Below are positions 47,814 to 57,535 of a stretch of DNA of 64,000 nt, in pieces. Each line of letters begins with the position of its first letter. Within the stretch, counting starts at the first letter, position 1. The DNA is from Mesorhizobium sp. NZP2077 (GTDB lineage Bacteria; Pseudomonadota; Alphaproteobacteria; Rhizobiales; Rhizobiaceae): contig NZ_CP051293.1 of the NCBI RefSeq assembly GCF_013170805.1, positions 6,826,001 through 6,890,000 on the forward strand, written 5' to 3'. The position numbers and the translations under genes were made by a program. The notes below the pieces were generated by a model. The model worked only from the letters and a program-made list of their open reading frames with translations, was not told the DNA's origin and did no database searches.

Positions 47814-48785
47814 TTGTGTAGCGCCAAATTGCTGACGGAACGTCCGGCGCCCATTGTTGCTGCATGCCTCGATTCTTGGGGCGGTCTGGAAGACGCAATC
47901 CACCATCTCACTCCAAAGGGCAGTGGAATCTGGAACAATGTCGCTTTTGTACGCAAGACGTCCTTCACGCCGGATTGGCATATAATCTTTAACTCTCCTT
48001 CTGTTTTTGGACTTCCTGTTGATATCGAGGCGAGCCCGAACAGGACCATTTTTGCAATCGGCGAACCGCCGACGAAAGCGCATCGCGCCCTCCATCTTGG
48101 GCAGGGGGAAAATACCATCGTTCTGACGTCTGATGCAGAGCTGGTAGCTCGGCAGAATGCAGGGCGTCGATTCGTCTTGTCTCCACCTATCACTCGGTCT
48201 TGGTCTGTAAGAAAGACGTATGACCAACTTCTGCTCAGGGAAGTCGTTGACAAGCCGCGTCGGCTCTCATGGATTACCAGCAACATCGCCATGCTTAAAG
48301 GACATCGATATCGGCTGGCGTTTTTGGAACGGCTGAGAGGGGAGCTCGAGTTCGACCTGTTCGGCCGAGGTTTTCAACTGATTGGAGATAAATGGGACGC
48401 ACTTGCACCTTACCGCTACAGTATAGCTTTCGAGAATACGTGCGCTGATTACTATTTTACAGAGAAGCTTATGGACTGCTTCGTTGCTGAAACAATGCCG
48501 ATCTATTACGGCAGCCCGGCAATCACGCGGTTCTTTCCGCCGGACTCAATGGTTCTGATTGACCCAGAGGACAAGAACGTAATTCAAAAGATCCGAGAAA
48601 TCATCGAATCGGACCTCTGGAAGGAACGTCGCGATGCAATACGAGAGGCGAAGCGGTTGGTACTTGAGAAGTACAATACATTTGCTTATCTCGCGGGCTT
48701 CATCGAAAGCGTTCAGGATAAGCCTTTGCCGCCTAAAGTTATGCACATCGGTACGCCTGCAGTCGATTTTGGGGTAGACGAATGA
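47814..48785 (+). CDS. GT10-family fucosyltransferase
   Basis: 323 residues. The C-terminal half holds the GT10 (alpha-1,3/4-fucosyltransferase) donor-site pattern: YRYSIAFENTCADYYFTEKLMDCF, then TMPIYYGSPAITRFFP. The N-terminal half is variable, as in the family. The start is a TTG at 47814 with GAAGGAG 11 bases upstream; the frame is closed by a stop just before, so no ATG start exists upstream. Known Nod-factor fucosylation uses NodZ (GT23, alpha-1,6), so a GT10 enzyme beside a nod-box acyltransferase is unusual. It could act on Nod factor, LPS or another surface glycan. No nod box precedes it. Confidence 0.8.
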   Translation: MCSAKLLTERPAPIVAACLDSWGGLEDAIHHLTPKGSGIWNNVAFVRKTSFTPDWHIIFNSPSVFGLPVDIEASPNRTIFAIGEPPTKAHRALHLGQGENTIVLTSDAELVARQNAGRRFVLSPPITRSWSVRKTYDQLLLREVVDKPRRLSWITSNIAMLKGHRYRLAFLERLRGELEFDLFGRGFQLIGDKWDALAPYRYSIAFENTCADYYFTEKLMDCFVAETMPIYYGSPAITRFFPPDSMVLIDPEDKNVIQKIREIIESDLWKERRDAIREAKRLVLEKYNTFAYLAGFIESVQDKPLPPKVMHIGTPAVDFGVDE

Positions 48786-48943
48786 ACTCCAAAGTTCATT
48801 CGCTTTGCGCGCCCGGCGGTTGGTGGTCTGGCAGGGTCCGTACGGAACACTCGGCGGAGAATGCCTCGAGCATCTTTGATGAACACAAGAATCGGCCGAT
48901 AGGTCCTGTCTGATTCACTGTCCCGGTGATTTGCGAGGAGGTG

Positions 48944-49892
48944 ATGATGACGAGGAGCCTAAGGGCGGACCTTCGTGGGCGCGTGATTGCGGCCACTTAA
49001 GGCGGGGTTTCGACGCGGGAGGCGACGCGTCGCTTCCGGATCGGTATTTCGACGGCCGGGAGTTGGTATCGCCGCTATCACGAGACCGGCCAGATGGAAG
49101 CGCGCAAGCAGGGCCAGCCGTCGCGTTCGAAGCTCGATGCGCATGCGGCCTTCATTCCTGGTCTCATCGAGGACGCGCCGGACATCACGCTTGCTGAGAT
49201 CGGGGAGCGCCTTGCCGCCGAGCGTGGCGTGCGGGCAGCGTCGTCCACGGTCCGGCTGTACCTCGACCGGCGCGGCATCACGTTTCAAAAGAAGACGGCG
49301 CACGCCGCCGAACAGCAGCGCCCCAATGTCCTGCGCCGCCGCAGAAGCTGGTTCGATGGCCAGCTCGATCTCGACTCCGAGAGGCTGATTTTCATCAATG
49401 AGACCGCAGCATCCACAAAGATGGCGCGGTTGCGTGGCCGCAGCCTGCGCGGCGAACGATTGTCGGGCGGCCGTTCCTCACGGCCATTGGAAGACCACCA
49501 CATTCACGGCCGGCCTGCGGCTGGGCGGCTTGGCGGCGCCAATACTGCTCGATGGCCCTATCAATGGTTCTGCCTTCCTCGCCTACGCGCAGCAGGTCCG
49601 CGCACCCGAGCTTCGCCCCGGCGACATGGTGTCATGGACAACCTGCCCGCCCACAAGATCAGCGGCGCGCGCGAGGTGATCGAGCAGGTTGGCGCGGCTC
49701 CTGTTCCTGCCGCCATACTCGCCCGACTTCAAACCGATCGAGATGGCTTTCTCGAAGCTCCAGGCTCTCCTGAGAAAGGCTGCAACCCGAACCATCGACG
49801 ACCTCTGGTCGTCGCGGCCAACTGCCTCGCAGCTTTCACAGCCTAGGAATGCAGGCACTATGTCGAGGCAGACGGCAATGACCCGGAATAAG
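48944..49892 (+). pseudogene. IS630-family transposase, multiply frameshifted
   Basis: Joined frames give TRSLRADLRGRVIAAT, RRFRIGISTAGSWYRRYHETGQ, LDRRGITFQKKTAHAAEQQRP, LIFINETAASTKMARLRGR (with Asp of the first catalytic position now Asn in FINE), LEDHHIHGRPA and FLPPYSPDFKPIEMAFSKLQALLRKAA, then GYVEADGNDP-like end. This is an IS630/Tc1-type DDE transposase with at least three frame changes and a stop. Inactive. Confidence 0.88.
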
Positions 49893-49964
49893 TCGAATCT
49901 GCTCTAGCTGCGCAAGAGGGCCGAGACGGGCGCACGACATCGTACGCCACCCGGCTGCTGCTGA

Positions 49965-50336
49965 TCAGGCGAACTGGGGAAGGCCGGGAATGGAATTGAG
50001 GACCTCGTCCACGAGTTCGTCGCCGGCATGTTCCTTGGCCAAGGCGATCGTCTCGTTAGCAAGGCCGGCGATATTTCCCAGGTTTAGACCCTCGTTCATC
50101 AATTGCTGGCCGAAACCCACCACGCCGCCTCCGGCGAGGACGCTGCCGCCCTCTGTGTCCTCACCATCATGCTTCGCCACTAATTCCGAAGCTCCGGGAA
50201 TGGCCTCGATCATGCGCGTAGCGGGACCGTCGGCTGCCTCGCGTTGCAGGAAACCCAACATCATGCCAACGGCCTTGTCTGCGAGAGCCGGGTCGACGCC
50301 GACATTGGTGGCGATGCGTGATACGAATTCTTCCAA
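49965..50336 (-). CDS. Small conserved protein, DUF2267/DUF2780-like
   Basis: 123 residues with a TTG start (LEEFVSRIATNVGVDPALADKAVGMMLGFL) and an AAAGG site 9 bases upstream; no ATG is available. The pattern of an N-terminal helical repeat, a glycine-rich middle (GGSVLAGGGVVGFG) and a C-terminal NSIPGLPQF is familiar from rhizobial proteins of unknown function. Family name uncertain. It lies between the IS630 remnant and the acyltransferase gene. Confidence 0.65.
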   Translation of the reverse strand: MEEFVSRIATNVGVDPALADKAVGMMLGFLQREAADGPATRMIEAIPGASELVAKHDGEDTEGGSVLAGGGVVGFGQQLMNEGLNLGNIAGLANETIALAKEHAGDELVDEVLNSIPGLPQFA

Positions 50337-50416
50337 GGCAGGGCACCTTTCGTTTTATTGAGGTCAGAATGATTAGCTATGTTTGTCCCGCTCAAATGGT
50401 TGAGCGCAGCGCCAGT

Positions 50417-51613
50417 CTACGCCTCCGCAGTCTTACGCAAAAAACCTCTCAGGTATTGGTCCACCCTCTTGGCTATTTCCATGGACTTCACGTCTACAAG
50501 GCGCTGAAAAGGCACCGCAGCAATGATGGTGGTTACAAGTACAATGAGGACAGTGCTACTCGCCGCAAAGGCATGCCCCCATTGGATAGTCCAGAGATAG
50601 ACAAAGCACCCGAGGGAGCAAAGGATAGGGAAATGAAGAAGGTAGACCGAGAACGACAATCGACCCAGGAGTGGGAAAAAGTATGACGAGAAGGCTCGCT
50701 GAAGCGATGGAAGCGCGAGAACGCTAGCGACAAGGAAGGTTGCACCGACGCAGTGCATTGCGTCCTTCAGGGGATTAAAGTCGATTGGGGAGAGTTTGAT
50801 GATCGGCTCATACAAGATGTCGTTTGAGAAGCCGCCAAGATAGATGGCAGCAAGTAAGATTGCGATCTTGGCTTTGTGAGGCCATTTCGCTGGAGAAACG
50901 CGAGTCAGGAGGACGCCGACCCCGAACGACAAGGCGAAGGGCAGGTAAGCTATATGGATCGCAAAAGAGAGAGCCGCGGCAAAACCTGTGACGAGGGCGA
51001 AGGTGAACCACCTCGCAGCGAAGGCGAACATGAAGGCTAAGTATGAACCGACGAGCTCAATGGACATCGTCCAGAGTGGTGAATTGAGTTTGTTCTTACC
51101 GAGAAATAAGGACTCATATAGGGCCTCCTTGGCGATGGTCGCGGCCGTAATTGAGCTAGGGTAATACCAGGTCAGCCAGATCGAGCCCGTGAGTGGGGCA
51201 ACTTCGAGATTTCTCATCAGCCCCATGGCAAAGATGGTACCGGCAAAAACGATTGAAGCCGCGATTGGAATGCCGAGGCGGGGTATCCGTCGGATTGCCT
51301 TGGATACAAGCACCGACGCATTTCCAGTGTCAGCATAAGACTTGGTAAGGACGAAGCCGCTTAGAACGAAGAATACACAAACCGTAAAGCTTCCGTTGAT
51401 AAGCATGCTGAATGGGGGGAGAGTTAGAAGCTGAGAAGGCCATCCGATTTCTGGCCACGCTGCTTGCGCCAACGGGTACATGGTTTTGAATATCCCTGGC
51501 TCGACAGCGAAGAGGGCGTGAGACAAGAGGACGCCAACTGCAGCCAGCCCCCTCAACCCCTCTAAAGCAATAAAACGTTCAGATCCGGCCTGCCCCGCCG
51601 CCATTGCGTTCAT
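50417..51613 (-). CDS. Nod-box-controlled acyltransferase-3 family membrane protein
   Basis: 398 residues with about ten membrane segments. Family marks are ALEGLRGLAAVGVLLSHAL (with the catalytic His) and FTVCVFFVLSGFVLTKSY near the N-terminus, and SPLWTMSIELVGSYL in the middle, all typical of OafA/NolL-type O-acetyltransferases. A nod box lies 128 bases upstream in the right orientation, so it is probably part of the flavonoid regulon and decorates the Nod factor or a surface polysaccharide. Distinct from the NodX/NolL-like protein at 21575; low similarity between the two. Confidence 0.88.
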   Translation of the reverse strand: MNAMAAGQAGSERFIALEGLRGLAAVGVLLSHALFAVEPGIFKTMYPLAQAAWPEIGWPSQLLTLPPFSMLINGSFTVCVFFVLSGFVLTKSYADTGNASVLVSKAIRRIPRLGIPIAASIVFAGTIFAMGLMRNLEVAPLTGSIWLTWYYPSSITAATIAKEALYESLFLGKNKLNSPLWTMSIELVGSYLAFMFAFAARWFTFALVTGFAAALSFAIHIAYLPFALSFGVGVLLTRVSPAKWPHKAKIAILLAAIYLGGFSNDILYEPIIKLSPIDFNPLKDAMHCVGATFLVASVLALPSLQRAFSSYFFPLLGRLSFSVYLLHFPILCSLGCFVYLWTIQWGHAFAASSTVLIVLVTTIIAAVPFQRLVDVKSMEIAKRVDQYLRGFLRKTAEA

Positions 51614-51740
51614 GGATACTCTGCCCCTTATGATGCGCCGGTTTCGACTTGGTTCTTCCTACAAAGTCCACGCTCGTGAACGTGAGTTGGAAAGCACGGG
51701 ACATTGGCGTTCCTGTACGGCGCTATGCAGCATCATGACG

Positions 51741-51786
51741 GATGGGTAAACTTGATTGTTTGGATATAATGCATCCATGGGATGGA
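51741..51786 (-). promoter_or_regulatory. nod box (leftward, acyltransferase)
   Basis: On the minus strand: ATCCCATGGATGCATTATATCC, then AAACAATCAAGTTTACCCATCC. The second half is strong; the first half is shorter than in the nodA box. It sits between repeat copy 2 and the acyltransferase gene. Confidence 0.85.
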
Positions 51787-51934
51787 TATGGGGGCCATGC
51801 CCACCGGCGACAGCCGGTCCTGGATCTGAAACTCGGCCTGATCGTGCGAGAGACAGTAGAGCGCCCGAAGCACCATGATCTTCAACATCATCACCGTATC
51901 AAAGGGCGCCGTCCGCCCTTGGCGCTTCGGAGGC

Positions 51935-52918
51935 GGCGAAGCCGGATGGCCGAGACCGCCTGAGCCTGTCGAAGAAAAAGCGGGCTCGGTTCACGAGCAC
52001 CCGGCACGCGCCGTCAGGCGCGCGGGCGTCATCAAGTGCCGGCAGACTGCCGCTTGCCGGATGCCTGGACACCATGCCTTGCGCTGCGGTTTTATCAGCT
52101 CGCAGGGCTTAACGCCGGTGCCCCGCGAGGCGTGCCTCTGTGCCAACCGCTTGCACCTGAAATCTGCTTAGCTGTTCGGCGCTATCGACCGCATGCCGCC
52201 ACTCGGCACGCCGCCTGGCGAGCGAATTTTCGAGGTCTTGATTCCACTGGCGACGTTTTGGCGGAAATTCCCAACATGGGGTCACGGAGACGCGGGCAGC
52301 AAGGCCTGTATCGCAAAGACTGGATGGGCAGCCATGACCTCCCGAGAGCGCAGCGACATGGCTTGGCACTGGCATCAGCTGATCATCGACCATGCGGACG
52401 ACCTTGCTGCCATTCTTACGGCAGAGATTGGCAAGCCGCTTGGCGAAGCCAAGTCGGAGGTCTCGCATGCGGCGGCATATATCTGCAATGGGACGCCGAA
52501 GAGGCCAAAGCCATCTATAGCGAGACGATCTCCCTGCCTTCGACGGGCCAGCGCATGCTGGCGGTCAAGCAGCCGATCGGCGTTGTTGGCACCATCACGC
52601 CGTGGAATTTTCTCGGCCTCGAGGGTTGCGCGCAAGAGCTCGCCGGCGCTGGCGGCCCGCTGCGCGGTCATCCTCAAACCTGCCGAACAGACGCCGCTTG
52701 TTGCAGGCGCAATGGTTGCACTCGGCGCGGAGGCCGGCTTTCCCGAAGGCGTCGGCAACCTGATCTGTGCCTGCAAAGGCGATGCCGTCGGCCGCACGCT
52801 GATTAGCCGATGAACTTGATCCACAGGCGCTTGAACCATGCGACGATGGCCTTGAGCCCCTTCGGCCGGGTGCCGCGCTTGAGAAGGCGGTCATAGGCGC
52901 GGCCGGCTTCGATCTGCT
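51935..52918. repeat. Large direct repeat, copy 2
   Basis: Same orientation and ends as copy 1 at 45915-47072, shorter by an internal gap of about 170 bases. Contains the same ArdC-leader sequence (CGGGCTCGGTTCACGAGCAC...), the dead gabD-like fragment and the minus-strand end KGLKAIVAWFKRLWIKF. Divergence between copies shows the duplication is not recent. Confidence 0.85.
52220..52813 (+). pseudogene. Succinate-semialdehyde dehydrogenase (gabD-like) 5' fragment, copy 2
   Basis: Joined frames read LIIDHADDLAAILTAEIGKPLGEAKSEVSHAAAY, VKQPIGVVGTITPWNF, ALAARCAVILKPAEQTPLVAGAM and EAGFPEGVGNLICACKGDAVGRTLISR, again the N-terminal part of GabD with several frameshifts. It stops at the same codon as copy 1, so the truncation pre-dates the duplication. 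Confidence 0.85.
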
Positions 52919-53004
52919 TTTGATGAGGTGTAACGGAAATGACTGGAATGGGTCTATCATCGGTCTTGGAGCAAGGGCGTCTCGCACAATTTGGCTGACC
53001 TGGG

Positions 53005-56000
53005 TCAGCTTGTTCGGCGTTTGGTGTTTCGCGGACGCTCTGCTGACGTCGGCTGGTTTTCGCGATCCTCGGTGGTCAATTGCTGCGGACCGACAACGAA
53101 CTTGCGGCCACCTGCAATGGGCAACTTCATCTGCGGGGCACGTCGAACCTCTTCCGGCGTCGGACGACGACGTGGCCTTCTTGTCTTCAGACCGGATTTG
53201 GCGTGCTCATTGAATGCCTCACGCGCCAGATTGAGTTCTAGGAGATTCGCCAGAGCTTGATCTTCAGAGATATCTGTAGGCCACCCGTAGGCTCGGGCAA
53301 CGGCGGCATCCAGGTCCGAGTGAGCGTCGACCAACCACTGCGGACGCCGGTTGTAGAGGTTGGTCAGGGCACGCTCGCGGAGGATCGCGTGCGACACGAT
53401 GTCCTTCGGAAGGATTTGATCCGGATAGCCGGGCACGACCTCGGGCTTGATCTGGACAAGGTCGCTCGGGTTGAGCCACGCGTTTCGTAAGTCATCAAGC
53501 CTCTTGGCCACCTGTGATATGGCGATGGCTCGTGAATCCTTTTCATATCGGACTGCTGGGATATCCGGCGTGAGGCCCTCAGGGAACGGGAAGGTCTCGA
53601 ATACCCCCGCACTATTGTAGGTTGGATCATTGCCGACGCCGTGCCACGAGCAAGTTCCGAAGCTCCAAGCCTCATGAAATCGGGAGTGAAGAATCCCGAA
53701 AAAGACATCGTCTGACCGAGAAAACGCGAAGATGCGGGAGTCGGGCACTATCGCTTGATCAAGCCACACGAATGTCCGATGCTTTGCGACGCGAGGTGTT
53801 GCCATGTAACGCGGGTGGCCCTGCAAGGAAGCGTGAAAAGCCGGTCTCGGCTCCACGTGTCGCCACCAACGCTCGCGGTAGGCATCACGCCTGTTCTTTG
53901 AGCGCTCCGGAAACACATGCTCTCTAATGTGCTGGAACGGCGCCTCGTAGAGGGCAGCCTCCTGCTCGGACATCTCCCAGCCGAAATCCACAATCCACAT
54001 GTCGCGGCCGCGGCGAGTGACGTCCATTCCATTGCGCCATGGACGGAGCACATCTGAGTTTGGCCTACCGTTGGGATTCATCGGCATCGAGAGCCAGGCC
54101 CGCGCCAAGCTACCCGGGACGTCGAAGGCACCGCCCTTCGTGTCGCCCATGAACGCTACGTTCTGGTTTTCAGAAAGCCTGCGCGCCTTGGTCAAGTCGG
54201 TTACGCCGGCGGTAAGATCTGCGTTTATCTGTGCAACCGTCCTCCCATCGAGGCACAACGGGTCCTCGCCGTGGCCGAAGCAGATTAGGGATACTCGTAC
54301 GGCTGCGCCATCGACGACCCACGGCTCGTCACTCCAGGCTTCGAATAGCCGGCTTTCGGCGATGATCCGATCCAACACCCTTCTGTTCGCTCCACCGCGT
54401 ATGGAATTCGTCGTGACCAGACCCACTCGACGCGTTCGATCTGCTGCGACAGCGGCGCGGGATTTCTCCACCCAATAGCAGACGAGATCAGCCTCGCGAG
54501 AGACGCGCCCATCGTACACATCGAAAAGGCGATCAACCGTTGGATCGCCCAAGGCTTGCCGCATCAAACGCACGCCGACAAACGGCGGATTTCCTACGAT
54601 GAATTCTGCTTCTGGCCATTCTGCTTCAGCATCTTCCGAGACTGGTTGCAGTGCAGCAAGAAGGTCTCCTTGTGCGTCACGAGCTGTATCAACGTCTTGG
54701 GCCTGCCTGACCAAGGCGTCTCGCCTTTCGATTGCATCTAGCTTGCGTAGGATTGGTATCGATTTCGAGCGTATCCCATTCTTGATCTGCCACTGAATGT
54801 CTCCGATCCAAATGGTCGTGCGTGCAAGCTCGGCCGCCATCATGTTGATTTCGATGCCGCGCAGGATTTCAGGCCCTACGAGCGGAAGCTGAGCGGGCAT
54901 GCCGAGCATCTCGCAGTCGAGGTTGGCGCGGTGTTCGATATCCTTCACACCCTGGAGAGCGAGGTATAGGAAGTTCCCAGACCCGCATGCCGGATCCAGG
55001 ATGCGGAGCTTTCGCAGCCGTTCCGTGAACCGGGACCGTACTTCGGCGGCCGCTTCCTCCCGCGTCATCCGGCGGGATTGCTGCCTGCGCATTGGCGGCT
55101 TGCGATTGCCATTCAGGAGTTCGACAATCTCCCGCCTTGCTTGTTCCCATTCCTGTCTCAGAGGCCTCAGGATGACCGGATCGACAAGACGCATAATTTT
55201 TTCTGGATCGGTGTAGTGCGCGCCGATCTGGGCGCGTTTTTCCGGGTCCAGAAACCGCTCGAACAGAGTTCCGAAAATCGTCGGATCGATGAGGCCCCAA
55301 TCGAGGCTGTCTGCGGCGACAAGCAAACCAATGTCACCGTCATCGAGCCGTAGCGCTCGGCGACCATCAAACAGGCCGCCGTTGAACCATGTGATGTCGG
55401 TCAGGTCGAACTCGCCGCCGCGCTCCATTGCTTCAAACAGCTTGTCGAGGTAGCTCATGGCTCGTTCAGGAGCACGGGCCGATCGCTTCAGGAGCTTCGT
55501 GAACAGGCCATCAGGCAGCAGGCTGACACTCTGGGCGAAAAAGCAGAAGACCAGCTGATTTACGAAATGAGCAATCTCATCTGGTGTGCCTCGCCCCTGA
55601 ACGCGGAGTGCGATCGTGGAAAACTTGTCTGCTGCCTCCTTGGTGACCGCCGCGCGTGTTCGGGTCGGCCTCAGCTTTTCCGGGCTGAAGAAGACGTTGT
55701 GCAACATCTCACGCGCTGAAGGTTCCGCCAGGTCATCTAGGGTGATCACGTATGTGGACGGAACGGTGTTCGTCCAAGCGGTATGGATGCGAAGGCGTTC
55801 GATGTCACAAACGATGAGTAGCGGCGGGCTCAAAAGCGCCGGCGCGTATCGCATCAACTGGAGGAGGGCGTCGTCGAGGTTTCCCTTCTTACGCTTGTAC
55901 TCCCATGCGAAGTGACCCTTCTTCCAGACGTCAGCAAAACCTTTACCCCCTCCGAGCTTGTTCGCACCTTTCTCGAACGCGAAGAACGCGCCGGTCGGGT

Positions 56001-56151
56001 CCTCATCGCTCGGAGACGGATGGCCGACCAGCGAGCAGATATCGAGGAAGTGTTCTTGAGCTGCCTGCCGCTCGCCAAGTTCCGACTTCCTCCACTTCTT
56101 GATGAAGGCAGCAGGCGTTATGGGCGTGAGCCCTGCGGCACCCAGACTCAT
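53005..56151 (-). CDS. MmeI-like type IIL/IIG restriction-modification enzyme
   Basis: 1048 residues, one chain. A PD-ExK-like nuclease site at the N-terminus (D74 in ADVWKKG, then E84YK86 in WEYKRK), a helical spacer (about 160-340), an N6-adenine methyltransferase domain with motif I DPACGSGNF (386-394) and motif IV NPPF (521-524), and a target-recognition part (about 640-900) with YMATPRVAKHRTFVWLD, as in MmeI. Such enzymes cleave at a fixed distance from the site and methylate one strand. The order gabD scar-RM-envelope operon indicates a defence island. Basic low-complexity C-terminus. Confidence 0.9.
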   Translation of the reverse strand: MSLGAAGLTPITPAAFIKKWRKSELGERQAAQEHFLDICSLVGHPSPSDEDPTGAFFAFEKGANKLGGGKGFADVWKKGHFAWEYKRKKGNLDDALLQLMRYAPALLSPPLLIVCDIERLRIHTAWTNTVPSTYVITLDDLAEPSAREMLHNVFFSPEKLRPTRTRAAVTKEAADKFSTIALRVQGRGTPDEIAHFVNQLVFCFFAQSVSLLPDGLFTKLLKRSARAPERAMSYLDKLFEAMERGGEFDLTDITWFNGGLFDGRRALRLDDGDIGLLVAADSLDWGLIDPTIFGTLFERFLDPEKRAQIGAHYTDPEKIMRLVDPVILRPLRQEWEQARREIVELLNGNRKPPMRRQQSRRMTREEAAAEVRSRFTERLRKLRILDPACGSGNFLYLALQGVKDIEHRANLDCEMLGMPAQLPLVGPEILRGIEINMMAAELARTTIWIGDIQWQIKNGIRSKSIPILRKLDAIERRDALVRQAQDVDTARDAQGDLLAALQPVSEDAEAEWPEAEFIVGNPPFVGVRLMRQALGDPTVDRLFDVYDGRVSREADLVCYWVEKSRAAVAADRTRRVGLVTTNSIRGGANRRVLDRIIAESRLFEAWSDEPWVVDGAAVRVSLICFGHGEDPLCLDGRTVAQINADLTAGVTDLTKARRLSENQNVAFMGDTKGGAFDVPGSLARAWLSMPMNPNGRPNSDVLRPWRNGMDVTRRGRDMWIVDFGWEMSEQEAALYEAPFQHIREHVFPERSKNRRDAYRERWWRHVEPRPAFHASLQGHPRYMATPRVAKHRTFVWLDQAIVPDSRIFAFSRSDDVFFGILHSRFHEAWSFGTCSWHGVGNDPTYNSAGVFETFPFPEGLTPDIPAVRYEKDSRAIAISQVAKRLDDLRNAWLNPSDLVQIKPEVVPGYPDQILPKDIVSHAILRERALTNLYNRRPQWLVDAHSDLDAAVARAYGWPTDISEDQALANLLELNLAREAFNEHAKSGLKTRRPRRRPTPEEVRRAPQMKLPIAGGRKFVVGPQQLTTEDRENQPTSAERPRNTKRRTS

Positions 56152-56509
56152 TACACATCCCCTCCGACACAGTCATCGGACCCGGCAGAAGAGGTTGCCA
56201 ATAAAACTCTGATTATTGGTTAATATTAGTCACCGATGCATCAATAATTGCCTCGCCCTGACCTATTATTGTGTAGCATCAGAAATAGGGGACACCATGC
56301 ATTGTGGCAGCGGTGATCACACGACTGGAATGCATTTCCTGGTTTCCTGAAGCGCTTTCCATTCGACTTCCGGCGCGGAAAAAACGCGTCAGCGAGCGCC
56401 CGACCAATTAAAGCGCGGCGCGCTGGCACTGGACCGCGGCAGTTTGCGGGCTTTCTACTCGTGTTCCGGTGGATGGCAACCCACGCTTTGGCTCAACATG
56501 GTTTGCCTA
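56152..56509. other. Spacer upstream of the RM gene
   Basis: About 360 bases with no gene, AT-richer than the surroundings at 56205-56280. Likely holds the promoter of the MmeI-like gene. It is also downstream of the ZorB-like gene; no strong terminator hairpin with a T-run is seen. Confidence 0.4.
56242..56271. promoter_or_regulatory. Inverted repeat upstream of the RM gene
   Basis: CAATAAT and ATTATTG, 7-base arms 16 bases apart, about 90 bases before the ATG of the RM gene, in the AT-rich part. It may be an operator or part of a promoter. No C-protein gene is nearby. Confidence 0.3.
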
Positions 56510-57535
56510 TTAATTGCCTTCGTGATGCCCCTCGGCGGCCAGCTTCTGCTTGCTCTTGCGTACTCGGATCTCGATACGACGCCTTTCTGGAGCGTCGCCT
56601 GACTGAGCTCCATCCGTGAGGCGATCATCCGGCAGGATCAGTTGGCCGCCTGACATGGGTAGGATGTTCAAATGATCAAACGCCGGTATCTTTTTCAGAA
56701 CGGACGCGACGGATATCGCTCGCGCGAGGCCTAGCCCGGCATTATCACCCGGCTCCATTTCGCTGACGCTCTCATCCCCAGAGAGTACGCGCCCCAGAAC
56801 GAAGTCCATGTTCGACTGCCTCGACAATCGCTGCTCGTCAGTGTGGCCAATGACCTCGACGACATCGACATCGTATTTTGCGACGATATCGGCAATCTGC
56901 TCGGCAATAGCGCCCTCAAGCTTGGCCTTAAAGGCCGGTTTGAGTTCGGCACTGCTGACTTCGAAGGAATAGCCCTTGGCTTCGCTCAGATTGATGATCG
57001 GTGGTAGATCCTTAGGCTGCCGTGTCGTTTCAGCGAGTTCCTTTTCGGCTTCAGCCAGCTTCCGTTCGGCTTCGGTCGCACGCTGATCTGCTGAGACTAG
57101 CTTGCGTACGTCGTCGGCTGAGAGATTGTTGTCTCGGACCGCGACTGTGGCTTCCGCCAGCTGAACTGCTTCGTCGGCCGACAGTCCCTTTTGCTCGATC
57201 TGCTCGATCGCTTTTTTGGCGAGGACGAGCTTTCGCCATTCCTCATCAGGCACTTTGTGCCCAGTGAAGCGCTCCATGAGCTCGGCAACCTGGGCCAGCA
57301 GGTTCTTGTTCTCCTGCTTGAGTTGCTGAATCACTGCTTCGCTGCGGGATACCCTTTCAAGGGCAGTTTCCAATTCGGCCTTCTTCTTTGCGACAATGGC
57401 GCCTGCAACCAACAGCAGGCAGAAGACGAGCAGGAGCATCGTTTCGGCCATGGTGAGCCCGAGGATCAAGCCGCGGGCATAGCCTTTCTTTTCGTAGCCG
57501 ACCGAAGCTCCGCCGGGTTCGTTCAGCGCCACCAT
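56510..57535 (-). CDS. ZorB/MotB-like OmpA-domain stator protein
   Basis: 341 residues. One membrane segment near the N-terminus (LGLTMAETMLLLVFCLLLVAGAIV, about 26-49) with an acidic residue at its start, as in MotB/ZorB where an Asp carries protons. A long coiled coil (about 50-175) precedes a C-terminal OmpA-like peptidoglycan-binding domain with VIGHTDEQR (about 226) and RRIEIRVRKS. It starts 13 bases inside the end of the ZorA-like gene. With that partner it would form an ion-driven motor unit; last gene of the quartet. Confidence 0.8.
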   Translation of the reverse strand: MVALNEPGGASVGYEKKGYARGLILGLTMAETMLLLVFCLLLVAGAIVAKKKAELETALERVSRSEAVIQQLKQENKNLLAQVAELMERFTGHKVPDEEWRKLVLAKKAIEQIEQKGLSADEAVQLAEATVAVRDNNLSADDVRKLVSADQRATEAERKLAEAEKELAETTRQPKDLPPIINLSEAKGYSFEVSSAELKPAFKAKLEGAIAEQIADIVAKYDVDVVEVIGHTDEQRLSRQSNMDFVLGRVLSGDESVSEMEPGDNAGLGLARAISVASVLKKIPAFDHLNILPMSGGQLILPDDRLTDGAQSGDAPERRRIEIRVRKSKQKLAAEGHHEGN

